A stretch of 64,000 nucleotides of DNA from Wenzhouxiangellaceae bacterium (GCA_028289455.1 JANQPN010000055.1:31396-95395), one strand, 5' to 3'. Shown: positions 1 through 9,169, counted from the stretch's first letter. Notes: a model not told the origin generated them from the sequence alone. Made by a program: numbers and translations.

Positions 1-243
1 CGCGTTATTACCGCACATGGTCACATCCGTCGGTGTCAAGGCCACCGGATCATAAGTCAGGTCAAACTGAAAACCACCAACATCATCTGCATCCATTGCA
101 GCATAGTCATACATAATGGTGACTGTTCCGCCAACAGCACCAGAAGTGCTGTCAACGGTAATGCTGATCTGCCCGAAAGCATTACCAGCAGTTAATATGC
201 CGCCTGCGATCAAGGCAGCGAAAAATTTCTTGGCCGAAACCAT
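1..243 (-). CDS. Secreted cohesin-like domain protein (3' end outside window)
   Basis: Only the first 81 codons are present; the gene runs off the left edge. The ATG sits at 241-243 on the complement. Residues 1-25 are a signal peptide (MVSAKKFF, a hydrophobic stretch, then NAFGQ). The mature part begins ISITVDSTSGAVGGTVTI and continues with VGGFQFDLTYDP. This early beta-strand pattern is typical of cohesin and related carbohydrate-binding beta-sandwich domains. The next gene upstream (300-767) has a similar GMQFDI strand, and the one after that (805-1641) ends in a dockerin-type pair, so the three may form a surface cohesin/dockerin set. The cohesin call is by motif only; another secreted beta-sandwich family is possible. 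Confidence 0.6.
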   Translation of the reverse strand, partial: MVSAKKFFAALIAGGILTAGNAFGQISITVDSTSGAVGGTVTIMYDYAAMDADDVGGFQFDLTYDPVALTPTDVTMCGNNA

Positions 244-299
244 GGTTTACACTCCTACGGTTAACTCTAAATAGTTAATTTATTAATCCTGATCAACCC

Positions 300-767
300 C
301 TAGTCGAGGTGATCAGGTGTTACATTCCTACCCTGGTTATCAGAAAGAACTACGCCATTTAAAGATGGTCTTGCTTGTATTGCTTTAAACGATGCTGCGC
401 CGCCACTGGTGCGTCGAACGCTAACAACCGTTGCATCCGGGATAATGGATGCGTCCATTGAGAACACCAATACCCGCAGATAACCTTGTTCGGCATTCAG
501 TACACAACTGGTCTGAAATGCTGAGCTTAAAGTACCTGAACAGGTAAAGCCGCCTTCCTGAATGCTTGCATCTTTGATGTCAAACTGCATGCCGGCAACG
601 GCACCGTCATTGATGAACTCAACAGAGTAGCCGCCTTTACCGGCTTCTACCCATAAATCTGCAGTTGCTTCAGGCTCTGTATAACTGTCGGCCAGACCTT
701 TTGCCTGGGCAAACACCGCACCTGCCAGTAATAAAGCAGCAGCGGCAATAGATAATTGCTTAAACAT
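300..767 (-). CDS. Small secreted beta-sandwich protein, cohesin-like
   Basis: A 155-residue protein. The open frame extends upstream to 929, but the ATG at 767 is preceded by GAGGA at good spacing and starts a clean signal peptide (MFKQLSIAAAALLLAGAVFAQA), so I use it. The mature chain has two cysteines, a GYSVEFINDGAVAGMQFDI strand pair and a later LRVLVFSMDASIIPDATVVSV segment. That second segment resembles the strand before the end of cohesin domains, where a hydrophobic strand is followed by 'I-x-x-G/D-x-V/L-hydrophobic'. It lies between a cohesin-like gene and a dockerin gene on the same strand. The protein may be exported and calcium- or carbohydrate-related, but its function is not established. 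Confidence 0.6.
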   Translation of the reverse strand: MFKQLSIAAAALLLAGAVFAQAKGLADSYTEPEATADLWVEAGKGGYSVEFINDGAVAGMQFDIKDASIQEGGFTCSGTLSSAFQTSCVLNAEQGYLRVLVFSMDASIIPDATVVSVRRTSGGAASFKAIQARPSLNGVVLSDNQGRNVTPDHLD

Positions 768-804
768 GTTTTTATTCCTCGTCAAACTTGTTAATACGCT
801 TGCT

Positions 805-1641
805 TTATATAGTGCAGACGCCAGCACCACCAGCGATGTTAACTGCGCTGACCACGTCCAGTACATTGATGGAACCGTCTTCGTTGCAGTCCGGCGTACC
901 GGTAGCCAGTGCACCACCACCAGCTTCATTCACTGTGGCAATCACATCCAGAACGTTAACAACGTTATCGCCACTGCCGTTGGCGTTGCAGTTACACAAC
1001 CGGCCAACCGGAGTAGTGCGATGAGATTCATAACCGTCAAAGTTAATCGGTCCGCCTGCAGCACCATTCAGGTTACCCAGATGAACAGAAGACAGTGAAC
1101 CGGTAGAAGCGCCAGCAGAAGTCTGTGTTGCACCACCGTTAAGGATCAAAGAAATGTCGCCGCCGCTTTCCCAGGATACTTCAACACTGTTCCATCCGGT
1201 TTGAGCAGCGTCCTGAACACTGGCACCGCCAGCGGTAAATACAATATTGGTGCCGGAGTAGCTTACGTCAAACAGCTGGCCGCCACCGGAGTTGTCAGAA
1301 AAACCACCATATACTTGTGGGTCGGTTGCACCGTCATTGAACACGTAGAAACGTGCAATGATCATTGTGATACCAGCTGGGCGGAAATCCGCAACGAAGC
1401 TAGCAGCACCTGCCGGCGCCTGACTGCCACACAGTTCTGCGTAACGTGGAATTAAGGTAGCGTTAACAGGATCGCCTGCAGCGCCATCAGGTTGGTTGGC
1501 AATAAAGCCACCGGAAACTGAAGACCAATTGGCCAGAGAGCACGCCATTGCGCTGGTAGCACCCATGGATAATGCCAGGGTACCCGCTACTGCGAGTCGA
1601 CCGCAAAATGTCTTCACATTATTAGAGAAAGACTGTTTCAT
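805..1641 (-). CDS. Secreted protein with C-terminal dockerin type I-like pair
   Basis: A 278-residue protein. The frame could start 18 bases earlier, but the ATG at 1641 has AGAGGT eight bases upstream and opens a signal peptide ending near SAMAC. The middle (roughly residues 40-205) is a beta-rich domain with repeated Gly/Ser/Ala and no recognised catalytic motif; its pattern (VEVSWESGGDISLILNGG) could be a lectin/LamG-like fold. The last 65 residues hold two EF-hand-like repeats, NGSGDNVVNVLDVIATVN and CNEDGSINVLDVVSAVN, with the D-x-N-x-D-G-x-x-N-x-x-D-V calcium-loop pattern of type I dockerins. Dockerins normally bind cohesins, and the two genes downstream (300-767 and 1-243) look cohesin-like. 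Partnership is inferred. Confidence 0.75.
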   Translation of the reverse strand: MKQSFSNNVKTFCGRLAVAGTLALSMGATSAMACSLANWSSVSGGFIANQPDGAAGDPVNATLIPRYAELCGSQAPAGAASFVADFRPAGITMIIARFYVFNDGATDPQVYGGFSDNSGGGQLFDVSYSGTNIVFTAGGASVQDAAQTGWNSVEVSWESGGDISLILNGGATQTSAGASTGSLSSVHLGNLNGAAGGPINFDGYESHRTTPVGRLCNCNANGSGDNVVNVLDVIATVNEAGGGALATGTPDCNEDGSINVLDVVSAVNIAGGAGVCTI

Positions 1642-1838
1642 TGAATATACCTCTTTCATATCAATATCTTAAGCCAAACGGCAAACCTAGTAACCTGCTG
1701 ATTCCAGCCTCGCATTAGCGCTGAATAGATGTTTTGCACACGCCATCCTTGACACGCATATGCATGTAAACAGCATAGATGGTAGCGCAGCAGCTCGGCA
1801 ATGTCCAACCATCGTGGTAGAAAAATCTATTCATATTA

Positions 1839-2759
1839 TTAATATACCTCGCCAATCGCACAACGCACGCTGCCACCAGCCTTTTCCAATTCGGAAAAAG
1901 GTACTGCATGGAGCTTAAAGCCCCATTCTTCCAGCTGCTTTTTTTTGTCAGCAGACAATGCCTCAACCGCGGTGGCGCTGATCATAATGTCCCGGTCCGT
2001 TACCGCAATGCAGTTTCCCGCAAATGCCTGTTTTTCGGCCTGGTCAATTTCCAGCACCCGCCCCGGATAAGCTTCGGCAATGGCTTTGGGAGCCTCGCTG
2101 TCGGCAAATGCATCCGGGCAGATAATCAGTGCTCTATCAGCCAACACGGTCATTACGACGTTAGTATGATACTCGTCGGGTTTCAGGTCAAACTGATAGG
2201 TCAATTTCAAGTCGAACGCATCGTGCATTGCACGGCACCCTGCCTCATTGACACGCTGGGTCATACCGCAGTAACCGATACCCCGTCCACGATCAATAAT
2301 AATGGCACCCGTGAGCTCCGCCACCACATCAGGCTGCAAGGACAAATCATGACACTGATAATGCATTAGCTCGGTGAACAGCGAGCGGATGTCCTGTCGT
2401 TCAGCTTCCATTCGCCGCTGCGGATGCAGCATTGAGCCGACAATCAGCCGTCCCGGCGCTGTCGCGAATACATTATTGGGAAATACATCATCCGGCGTAG
2501 CAGCTCTGCCCGGAAAACGGATAACCGGCACACCACAGTTTGAGATGGCCTGTGCCAACCCGCGGTGCTCACCGGCAGCACGCTCGCTGTCGGTCATCGC
2601 ACTGGTATCCATATAAACATTATCCAATGCCGTCTCATCACTGACATGGAAACTGTCAGGGTCAAGCATAAATATTGCCTTGGGCAATGCTGGTTTTGCC
2701 TCAGGAGCGACTTTGCTGGTTATCGCCTGCCTGAATGCCGATGCATTTTTCACTATCAA
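1839..2759 (-). CDS. ctlX: Arginine deiminase-fold hydrolase, CtlX/DDAH-like
   Basis: A 306-residue amidinotransferase/deiminase superfamily protein. Supporting motifs are PDDVFPNNVFA near residue 95, GRGIGYCGMTQRVN near 155, the active-site histidine segment EYHTNVVM near 200, and the C-terminal nucleophile segment GGSVRCAIGEVY, where a cysteine follows a GG turn as in dimethylarginine hydrolases and arginine deiminases. Size and layout fit the group annotated as citrulline-utilisation hydrolase CtlX (citrulline to ornithine), but a DDAH-type substrate is also possible. No ATG lies near the conserved start; the extended frame begins with TTG at 2759, with a GTG two codons later, so the exact start is uncertain. 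It stands alone between secreted proteins and dusA. Confidence 0.7.
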   Translation of the reverse strand: MIVKNASAFRQAITSKVAPEAKPALPKAIFMLDPDSFHVSDETALDNVYMDTSAMTDSERAAGEHRGLAQAISNCGVPVIRFPGRAATPDDVFPNNVFATAPGRLIVGSMLHPQRRMEAERQDIRSLFTELMHYQCHDLSLQPDVVAELTGAIIIDRGRGIGYCGMTQRVNEAGCRAMHDAFDLKLTYQFDLKPDEYHTNVVMTVLADRALIICPDAFADSEAPKAIAEAYPGRVLEIDQAEKQAFAGNCIAVTDRDIMISATAVEALSADKKKQLEEWGFKLHAVPFSELEKAGGSVRCAIGEVY

Positions 2760-2915
2760 TGTCGTTGCAACCTATTGTTCGGATAATTTACGTTATCGCT
2801 GTGGAAATTATGTAAACAAACTTGTCAGAAATATGTAAAGCCACTGCCTGCTCATACCGCTATTCAACCCTGCCAGGTCATCAACGCTGCCAGATAACTG
2901 GTATATGTACGCGCT

Positions 2916-3908
2916 TTACGCCGCCTGAATCTGTTTTGACCTGAACGGCTCAAGCCAGTCGCTTGCCGGCGCATTGCGCTGCAGACAATCACTCATCCAG
3001 CGACGCCATATACGCGCACCCGGCTGAGCGTGATACAGCCCCAGCAAATGCCGGCCGATATGTCTCGGCTTCACACCATGCCGCTGCTGCTGTTCACAGT
3101 AGGCGATCATTTTCTGCATAACAGCGGTTCTGTCAAGCGGTGCCGCATCGGCAAACAAAGCCTGCTGGCATTGTGACAATACCCATGGTGTCTGGTAGGC
3201 AGCTCTGCCCAGCATCACACCATCGGAATAAGCCAGATGCTGATGAGCATCTTCAACACAGGTAATGCCGCCGTTTACGATAATCTGCAACTCAGGGAAA
3301 GTCTGTTTAACCCGCTGTGCCTTGTCATACTCCAGGGCCGGAATCTCCCGGTTCTGCTTGGGGCTGAGACCGGACAGCCAGGCTTTACGCGCATGCAGAA
3401 TAAATACTGAGACACCTGACCGGGCCACTTCACCAACGAAGTCGCGCAAGAAATCCCAACTGTCGTAATCATCTACGCCGATACGGGTTTTTATCGTTAC
3501 CGGCACACTGACGGCATCCTGCATCGCAGCCAGACAATCACGCACCAGCGGCGGCTGCTTCATCAGGCAGGCACCAAATACACCTCGCTGCACACGATCG
3601 GACGGACAGCCCACATTCAGGTTAATTTCGCTGTATCCCCATTGCTCACCAATCCGTGCGCATTGTGCCAATTCATGTGGATTGCTGCCGCCAAGCTGCA
3701 ACGCCACCGGCAACTCTGCATCATCAAAGTCCAGATGCCGGGGCTGGTCGCCATGTAAGATGGCGCCGGTGGTGACCATTTCGGTATACAGCCAGGCAGA
3801 CGGCGCCAGCAGCCGGTGAAAATAGCGGCAGTGACGATCAGTCCAGTCCATCATGGGTGCCACCGACAGGCGCCGGTTGGCTGGTGCAGGCTGTTGTTTG
3901 TCAGTCAT
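2916..3908 (-). CDS. dusA: tRNA-dihydrouridine(20/20a) synthase DusA
   Basis: A 330-residue FMN-dependent tRNA dihydrouridine synthase that reduces uridines in the D-loop. The N-terminus RLSVAPMMDWTDRHCRYFHR is the DusA signature. It is followed by NLNVGCPSDRVQRG and FGACLM, which carry the conserved active-site cysteine region; KTRIGVDDYDS; HARKAWLSGLSPKQNR; and VNGGI, the flavin phosphate site. The length is normal for DusA. The frame extends upstream to a TTG at 3959, but the ATG at 3908 gives the usual short N-terminal tail. It lies 113 bases downstream of the oxygenase gene on the same strand and is probably transcribed separately. Confidence 0.93.
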   Translation of the reverse strand: MTDKQQPAPANRRLSVAPMMDWTDRHCRYFHRLLAPSAWLYTEMVTTGAILHGDQPRHLDFDDAELPVALQLGGSNPHELAQCARIGEQWGYSEINLNVGCPSDRVQRGVFGACLMKQPPLVRDCLAAMQDAVSVPVTIKTRIGVDDYDSWDFLRDFVGEVARSGVSVFILHARKAWLSGLSPKQNREIPALEYDKAQRVKQTFPELQIIVNGGITCVEDAHQHLAYSDGVMLGRAAYQTPWVLSQCQQALFADAAPLDRTAVMQKMIAYCEQQQRHGVKPRHIGRHLLGLYHAQPGARIWRRWMSDCLQRNAPASDWLEPFRSKQIQAA

Positions 3909-4021
3909 TGAAATCACTTTGGTATTATCGCTCAAGCCCGGACACAGGCCAAACAGCAACCCTGCCTGATTGTTAGGGCAGTGATTTTGGTTTATCGCCC
4001 GGCAAATTAAGCTGAATCGAG

Positions 4022-5098
4022 TTATTCAGATACTGCGTACTCTTCGCCGTAGTATTTACTGGTAATCGCAGTATGAAACTGCAGTGCTGATACCGGTGGG
4101 TACTTAGGTTCACCCAGACCCGGCAACACTTCCAGCATTTCGTCCTCCCATAAATATATCGCCATCGGGAAGGATACCCGTGGCTGCTGCCACAGTGACT
4201 GTCTGACTGGTCTGCCAACCCTGTGTGTCGTGGATGGAAACCGGTCATTGGAAATCCGCTGCATATAGTCACCGGTGTTCAGGATAATGCTGCCAGGCGG
4301 CGCCTGCAGGCGAATCCATTTATTGTTTTCCCGGTTGAGTACCTGCAGGCCGTCAACGCTGGAAGCCGGCAGCAGCGTAAATAAGTCCACATCTTCATGC
4401 CCCAGCATCCTGCCAGCACCGGAATCCAGATGCTCCGATTCCAAAGCCGGGTAGTAATTAAGCCGGAATCCGAAGTTGGTTCCATTAAGCTTGTCATCGT
4501 AGCAGTGCGGGTCAACACCCAGATAACGCAACATGCTTTGCATCAACGGCAGGATCAAAGCATGATGCGCTTGGACGACTTTTCGAAAAGCCGGTTCATA
4601 GCCAGGCGCAGGCCAAAACCGTGACTCTTGATAATCGGGATTATTGTCAAGATTAAAAGCCCGCCGGCAGAACACCCACCCTTCAACCAGGTCAGGATGG
4701 ATAATCGTGGTTTGCTTGATCGGGAAGTACCCCTGATTAACCGAGCCATGACGCTGCGCCATATACGCTTGCCTGGCTGCCTCCGGAATGGTTTCAAAAA
4801 ATTGACGAATCAGTGTTTCAGTCTGGCGATACAGTTCTGGATTAACGCCGTGATCCGTCAAAATAACAAAACCGATCTGTTGCATAGCCTGGCCGATATT
4901 CCGGGCAAATGCTTCCCGGTCTGAGGCCAGATCGCTGAGTGCCAGGCGCATATCACAGCTGCTGATTTGAAATTCATGATCGAACTGCTCAGCACCCTGC
5001 GCTTCCACCAGCCGATATTCCTGCGCCTTATTGACCTGCTCGAACTGATTAAAGTCCTGGTTACGGGCATTGATGCCCCGGCTTTTTTGATCATGCAT
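4022..5098 (-). CDS. 2-oxoglutarate/Fe(II) oxygenase, isopenicillin N synthase family
   Basis: A 358-residue non-heme iron oxygenase. The start at 5098 (MHDQKS) is chosen because the longer frame would overlap the transporter gene. An N-terminal DIOX_N-like region contains AMQQIGFVILTDHGV. The iron site is visible as HED in GRMLGHEDVDLFTLL, with the distal histidine in FPSTTHRVGRP, and the 2-oxoglutarate-binding R-x-S is in PRVSFPM. The family hydroxylates or cyclises small molecules; the substrate cannot be read from sequence. Its start codon is only five bases past the stop of the NSS symporter gene, so the two are almost certainly co-transcribed. I infer that the transported compound may be the substrate or its precursor. 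Confidence 0.85.
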   Translation of the reverse strand: MHDQKSRGINARNQDFNQFEQVNKAQEYRLVEAQGAEQFDHEFQISSCDMRLALSDLASDREAFARNIGQAMQQIGFVILTDHGVNPELYRQTETLIRQFFETIPEAARQAYMAQRHGSVNQGYFPIKQTTIIHPDLVEGWVFCRRAFNLDNNPDYQESRFWPAPGYEPAFRKVVQAHHALILPLMQSMLRYLGVDPHCYDDKLNGTNFGFRLNYYPALESEHLDSGAGRMLGHEDVDLFTLLPASSVDGLQVLNRENNKWIRLQAPPGSIILNTGDYMQRISNDRFPSTTHRVGRPVRQSLWQQPRVSFPMAIYLWEDEMLEVLPGLGEPKYPPVSALQFHTAITSKYYGEEYAVSE

Positions 5099-5103
5099 AA
5101 CCG

Positions 5104-6402
5104 TCAACCGATAGCCGATACGATATGACCTATAAGGATAGCCGATAACGCCAATGGAACAACCCAGCGCATCCACATTATCAAACCGCCAACCAGCCTG
5201 CTGTGTCCCAGCTGCAGCTTCAGCACCTGTCGCTGCAGCCCCCAGGCTGCACCAATAACCGCCAGCAGAGCACCCAGCATAAACATTCCGGAACCGAAGA
5301 TCAGATCCAACGGACCGATCCATTCAGGATGATAGGCAATCGGCGCCATCACCAATATCAATGCAACGCTGATGACAATAATAATACTGCGACGCCCCAG
5401 CCTTATACCCGGGCTTTTTTCCAAGCCTTTAACGATGGCTTCCAGGGGCGCCATGATTGACAGCAGACAGACAAATGACCAGGCAGCAAGAAACGCGGCA
5501 GCCAGCCCCCTACCGCCGGGCATTACCGCAAACAACCGTGGCAGCGTGTCAAACAGCAGCCCGGGCCCTCCGGCCATGTCCAATCCAAAAACCAGTACTG
5601 CCGGAATCACAAACAGACTGGCCAGCAAGGCAGCGCCGGTATCCATCCCGGCAGTTGCCGCTGCTGTCGGAAGCAGTTTTTCCTGGTCACGCAAATAGGC
5701 ACCATAAGCAATGCCTATGCTGCCGCTCAAACCCAGGGTAAAACACGCTTGTCCCATCGCGGCGAACAGTACGCCGCTGTCGATGCGGGAAAAATCAGGG
5801 CTGAGATAATCGGTCAATGCCGACACAGCGCCGGGTTGGCGCAGCGCCACCACCACCAGATAAATGGCGATCAGCGCAAATACCGGCACCAGCAGCTTAC
5901 TGGCTGCCTCAATACCCCGCTTCAAACCTCGAATAATGATGCCGGCGGCAACTATAACGGTGAGCGCCCCCACCCCAAACATGATTATTGGATCGTTAAC
6001 CCGGGCACTGTACTGCGCCAGCGTGTTGTCGTTATAACCTACGGCCAATGCAAAATAGGCGCTGTAAATGACCTGTGCAACCACCAATGCGTAATACGAC
6101 AGCGCCACAAAAACTGCAAACAAAATCGCATAGCCAACAGCCATACCCCAGCGGGAGCCGAATACCTGGCGAAATGCACCGACAGTTCCTTCGCGGGTAT
6201 GCCGGCCCAGAATCCACTCTGAAGTCATCGCCGGAATGGCGAGCAATAACATAAATAGAATGTAGACCAGCAGAAAGGCACCACCACCATTCTGGCCCAG
6301 CATATACGGAAACCGCCAGACGTTGCCCAGGCCAATGGCAAAACCTGCCATGGTCAGAACTGTAGTGAATTGAGATGAAAAGCGAAGCGCTGAGTTTTTC
6401 AT
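5104..6402 (-). CDS. Sodium-dependent transporter, NSS/SNF family
   Basis: A 432-residue inner-membrane symporter of the neurotransmitter:sodium symporter family (LeuT fold). The first helix carries the family signature GFAIGLGNVWRFPYMLGQNGGGAF split around the unwound substrate and sodium site, followed by further hydrophobic segments through to the C-terminus. There are about eleven predicted membrane helices, counted by eye. Bacterial members import amino acids or related amines with sodium. The ATG at 6402 is the first in frame and starts MKNSALRFSSQ. The downstream oxygenase gene is translationally close (5 bases), forming a two-gene unit. The 149 bases upstream are shared with the divergent eCIS effector gene at 6552. 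Confidence 0.9.
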   Translation of the reverse strand: MKNSALRFSSQFTTVLTMAGFAIGLGNVWRFPYMLGQNGGGAFLLVYILFMLLLAIPAMTSEWILGRHTREGTVGAFRQVFGSRWGMAVGYAILFAVFVALSYYALVVAQVIYSAYFALAVGYNDNTLAQYSARVNDPIIMFGVGALTVIVAAGIIIRGLKRGIEAASKLLVPVFALIAIYLVVVALRQPGAVSALTDYLSPDFSRIDSGVLFAAMGQACFTLGLSGSIGIAYGAYLRDQEKLLPTAAATAGMDTGAALLASLFVIPAVLVFGLDMAGGPGLLFDTLPRLFAVMPGGRGLAAAFLAAWSFVCLLSIMAPLEAIVKGLEKSPGIRLGRRSIIIVISVALILVMAPIAYHPEWIGPLDLIFGSGMFMLGALLAVIGAAWGLQRQVLKLQLGHSRLVGGLIMWMRWVVPLALSAILIGHIVSAIG

Positions 6403-6551
6403 GCGCGCAGCTTAGCATTAGTCAGCATCGTATGGTTGCAGCCAATAACTTAAAGCCTACCTGAATAATGCTGATATTTATCGGGTTCTGCTATGATTAT
6501 TGCTAATCAATCAGGCAATGACAGCGGTAACCGCTACTCAATATATATAAG

Positions 6552-7856
6552 GTGGGTATAAATACCATTAAGGCTCAGGCGAAAATTCCAGTTCGGCAGC
6601 TCACCGGCAGCCGGCATCGAGCTAAACCTAATGACCACAATCTGCACAGTGCCGGAAACCAGGCAGTCCAACATCATCTTAAAAAAATCAGCCACCCTCA
6701 CGACCCTGCTGAACGCAGCGCTGATCGAATCTCTGATCAGGTAATGCGCTCATCATCTCCGGTGAGCATGTCAGCTGGAAACCGACAATCAACCAGCACC
6801 AGCGGTTCGCGTGCCTGCGGCGGCCAACCATTGCCGGGCAGTGTCCGGCGTTATTTTGAACCGCGATTCGGCCGGCGCTTTGATGCTGTCAGAATCCATG
6901 ATGACAGTCAGGCTCACCAGTCTGCTGCTGCCATCAACGCCAAAGCATTCACACTCGGCAACCATATCAGTTTTGATAAGGGCCAGTATGCCCCACACAC
7001 ACTAGAGGGCCGGCGGCTGATTGCTCATGAGCTGGCGCATGTCAGCTCACCGGACACTGATCCGAACACGGCTTACCGTGAAACCTGGAAGGTAGATGAC
7101 AAAGCCCGCACTGTGGAGCGCGGTGTGCTGGTTCAGCTGATCTTTAAGAACACCTGGTCAGATTGGTGGAACAATACCGGCTGGACCACGAGCCGAAAAA
7201 ACAGCTACCGATCGAACTTCAAATCAAGTATCGAAAACACATTCAACAATAGCGGGATGGTAATTACGCCACATGCATCAGCTGCTGATGTTTTACCAGC
7301 TGAAAACATCAGCAAAGGGTACGAACCAAAAGTGGATATCAGCCTGGTCCCTGATGGTGATTACTCGGTAAGTGAGGATTGGGAAGTTGAAGTTGAATCC
7401 AATCCCAGCAAGTCTTTTCGAGGAGCCAGCAGCAGCACCAGCTACGGTTATCTTCATGAAGGCTCCAACCAAAGTTTCACTCTACAAAGTTCCGCTCCAG
7501 GTGTAACCCAGATAACTACCGTCCATGAATTTGGGCATTCCATTGGTTTGCACCACCCAGGCAAGGGTCTTAGCAAATCTAAACTAAGTCCCGGAGCCAC
7601 CCAATACAGTCATACCGGAACTGATGCAAAAGGGAGAACAGTAGATGGCCCCAATGATCTCATGGGTGGCGGCATGGGCTTGCAACCATTTTATTTTGAT
7701 GCCTGGGCGGCACAGCTGGACGAGCATGTCGATGACTTACGTAAGGCAGCTTCACGCCGGAGATTTAACGATCAAATGAGAGCATTCAAACGCGCTATGA
7801 ATGGTGACCCTGCCAGCATCGGATGGGTGAGGCGTGGATTTACATATGGTTTCTAG
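6552..7856 (+). CDS. eCIS effector: DUF4157 plus metzincin-type metalloprotease
   Basis: A 434-residue putative payload, the only plus-strand gene of the eCIS locus. Residues 34-40 carry AGNQAVQ and residues 56-66 carry SADRISDQVMR, the leader shared with the other cargo proteins. Residues 93-163 are a DUF4157 (eCIS core) domain with RRYFEPRFGRRF, KAFTLGNHISF and HELAH. The C-terminal part has HEFGHSIGLHH at 325-335, the HExxHxxGxxH zinc site of metzincins, and a Met-turn-like DLMGGGMG at 369-376. I infer a zinc endopeptidase delivered by the injectisome. The start is GTG at 6552; no ATG is available and the ribosome-binding site is poor. It is convergent with the cargo gene at 7898. Confidence 0.88.
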   Translation: MGINTIKAQAKIPVRQLTGSRHRAKPNDHNLHSAGNQAVQHHLKKISHPHDPAERSADRISDQVMRSSSPVSMSAGNRQSTSTSGSRACGGQPLPGSVRRYFEPRFGRRFDAVRIHDDSQAHQSAAAINAKAFTLGNHISFDKGQYAPHTLEGRRLIAHELAHVSSPDTDPNTAYRETWKVDDKARTVERGVLVQLIFKNTWSDWWNNTGWTTSRKNSYRSNFKSSIENTFNNSGMVITPHASAADVLPAENISKGYEPKVDISLVPDGDYSVSEDWEVEVESNPSKSFRGASSSTSYGYLHEGSNQSFTLQSSAPGVTQITTVHEFGHSIGLHHPGKGLSKSKLSPGATQYSHTGTDAKGRTVDGPNDLMGGGMGLQPFYFDAWAAQLDEHVDDLRKAASRRRFNDQMRAFKRAMNGDPASIGWVRRGFTYGF

Positions 7857-7897
7857 TCTGTAATCAGCAGCTACAATAAAATCATCTAAAACTCAGT

Positions 7898-9136
7898 TTA
7901 CAAATCATAATTACCCTGCCTGGCCCGGTCTGCATAGGCTGGTGATATTGCCTGCAGTTTTTCCATTTCCTTGGTGCGGATATCATGAATTTCTTCAATT
8001 TCAGCGGCGCTTAATCCGTATCGGCCAGCCTCATTTATTTCGTAATCCAATGCTTCGATTTCATTCAGAATGAAGCCAATCTCATCATCATAATCACGCC
8101 CTTCGGTGTACTGGCGGGCGTGCACTTCCGACTCATGGCCGATAACAGACCCCAGTAACGATGCACTTTGAAATGCACTGTGGAATATCATCACCCCACC
8201 ACTGTCCATAATACCGTGCACCCTGTCTTTCTGTTGTTGCTCTTCATCTTCCCGCAAGCCGGGAACAATAATATTGGCAACATGATCGGTCTCAATTCTG
8301 TAAGCAATAACAGCCAGCTCAACAGCCCGTTCCTTTAATTCAGAAAGTATGAAACTTGCCGGTTTTAACTGCTTCTGCAGCGATGCCAGCTGCTGTTTTT
8401 CAGTCTCACCCCAGTTTTCCCCATTCTGAAAAAGCTGCAGGATTTTGATTTTATTTTTCAGGTCTACCACCTTGGCGCCCTGGACCTTAATCGCAGCGAT
8501 CTTCCGGTCCAGTTCTTTTTTGGCATTCTGTCTGAATTCCCGCTCCAGCCGGATTTTCAGGCTGCTCCATCTGGAAGCCAGCCCGGCACTCTTCAGCTTT
8601 ATGGGCTTCTCCCTGCCCCAGCGCCGAATAACGCCATTATTCTCCTGCACGGTATGGGTTGCTTCATGAGCCATCAGCGCCAGATCACTGGAGGACTGGC
8701 CTTGCCCCAGCCAGATATGCTGATTGTGCGTGAATGCTCTGGCGTTGATATCCCCGGCTGCCCGTTGAGATTGAGAATCTGAGTGCACTCTTACATGGGA
8801 CAGATCAGCACGCAAAACCGGTTCGATCCGTTTTCTGACAACGCTCGATAGCGGAGCACCTGTTGTAGGAGAGCCCAATGCTTTATCCACATTATTGAAT
8901 TTATTGGCGGCTCCTGTATCCGCCCGCTTTTGCTGCATATCATCAGACACCTGCCTCTGATTCAATAACTGAGCCGATGATTTGCTGTCGCTGTAATAAT
9001 TCTGGACGGCCAGATTTCCGGCAACCTGTGGCTGCATTTTTGTTTTCGTAAAGCCATGACCATGAGTATTGCCTGAACGCATATTCCCTGCACCGACAGT
9101 TGGCTTCGCATCGACTTTTAAGGTGGTTTTTTTCAT
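7898..9136 (-). CDS. eCIS-associated DUF4157 protein with variant zinc-like motif
   Basis: A 412-residue protein, the last gene of the minus-strand eCIS array, 33 bases after the large effector gene. It keeps a divergent leader (VAGNLAVQN, 38-46). A DUF4157 domain spans about residues 95-165, with RKRIEPVLRADLSHVRVH and HEATH at 157-161. Residues 175-280 are rich in charged helices and likely coiled coil (KLEREFRQNAKKELDRK-like pattern). The C-terminal part holds GHESEVHARQY (HESEVH at 334-339) followed by NEIEALDYE. This resembles a zincin helix, but with three residues rather than two between the HE and the next H. It could be a divergent peptidase, a structural adaptor or an inactive effector. 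Confidence 0.75.
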   Translation of the reverse strand: MKKTTLKVDAKPTVGAGNMRSGNTHGHGFTKTKMQPQVAGNLAVQNYYSDSKSSAQLLNQRQVSDDMQQKRADTGAANKFNNVDKALGSPTTGAPLSSVVRKRIEPVLRADLSHVRVHSDSQSQRAAGDINARAFTHNQHIWLGQGQSSSDLALMAHEATHTVQENNGVIRRWGREKPIKLKSAGLASRWSSLKIRLEREFRQNAKKELDRKIAAIKVQGAKVVDLKNKIKILQLFQNGENWGETEKQQLASLQKQLKPASFILSELKERAVELAVIAYRIETDHVANIIVPGLREDEEQQQKDRVHGIMDSGGVMIFHSAFQSASLLGSVIGHESEVHARQYTEGRDYDDEIGFILNEIEALDYEINEAGRYGLSAAEIEEIHDIRTKEMEKLQAISPAYADRARQGNYDL

Positions 9137-9169
9137 TGATCTTATGCCGGTAATCTGAAACTATTTACC

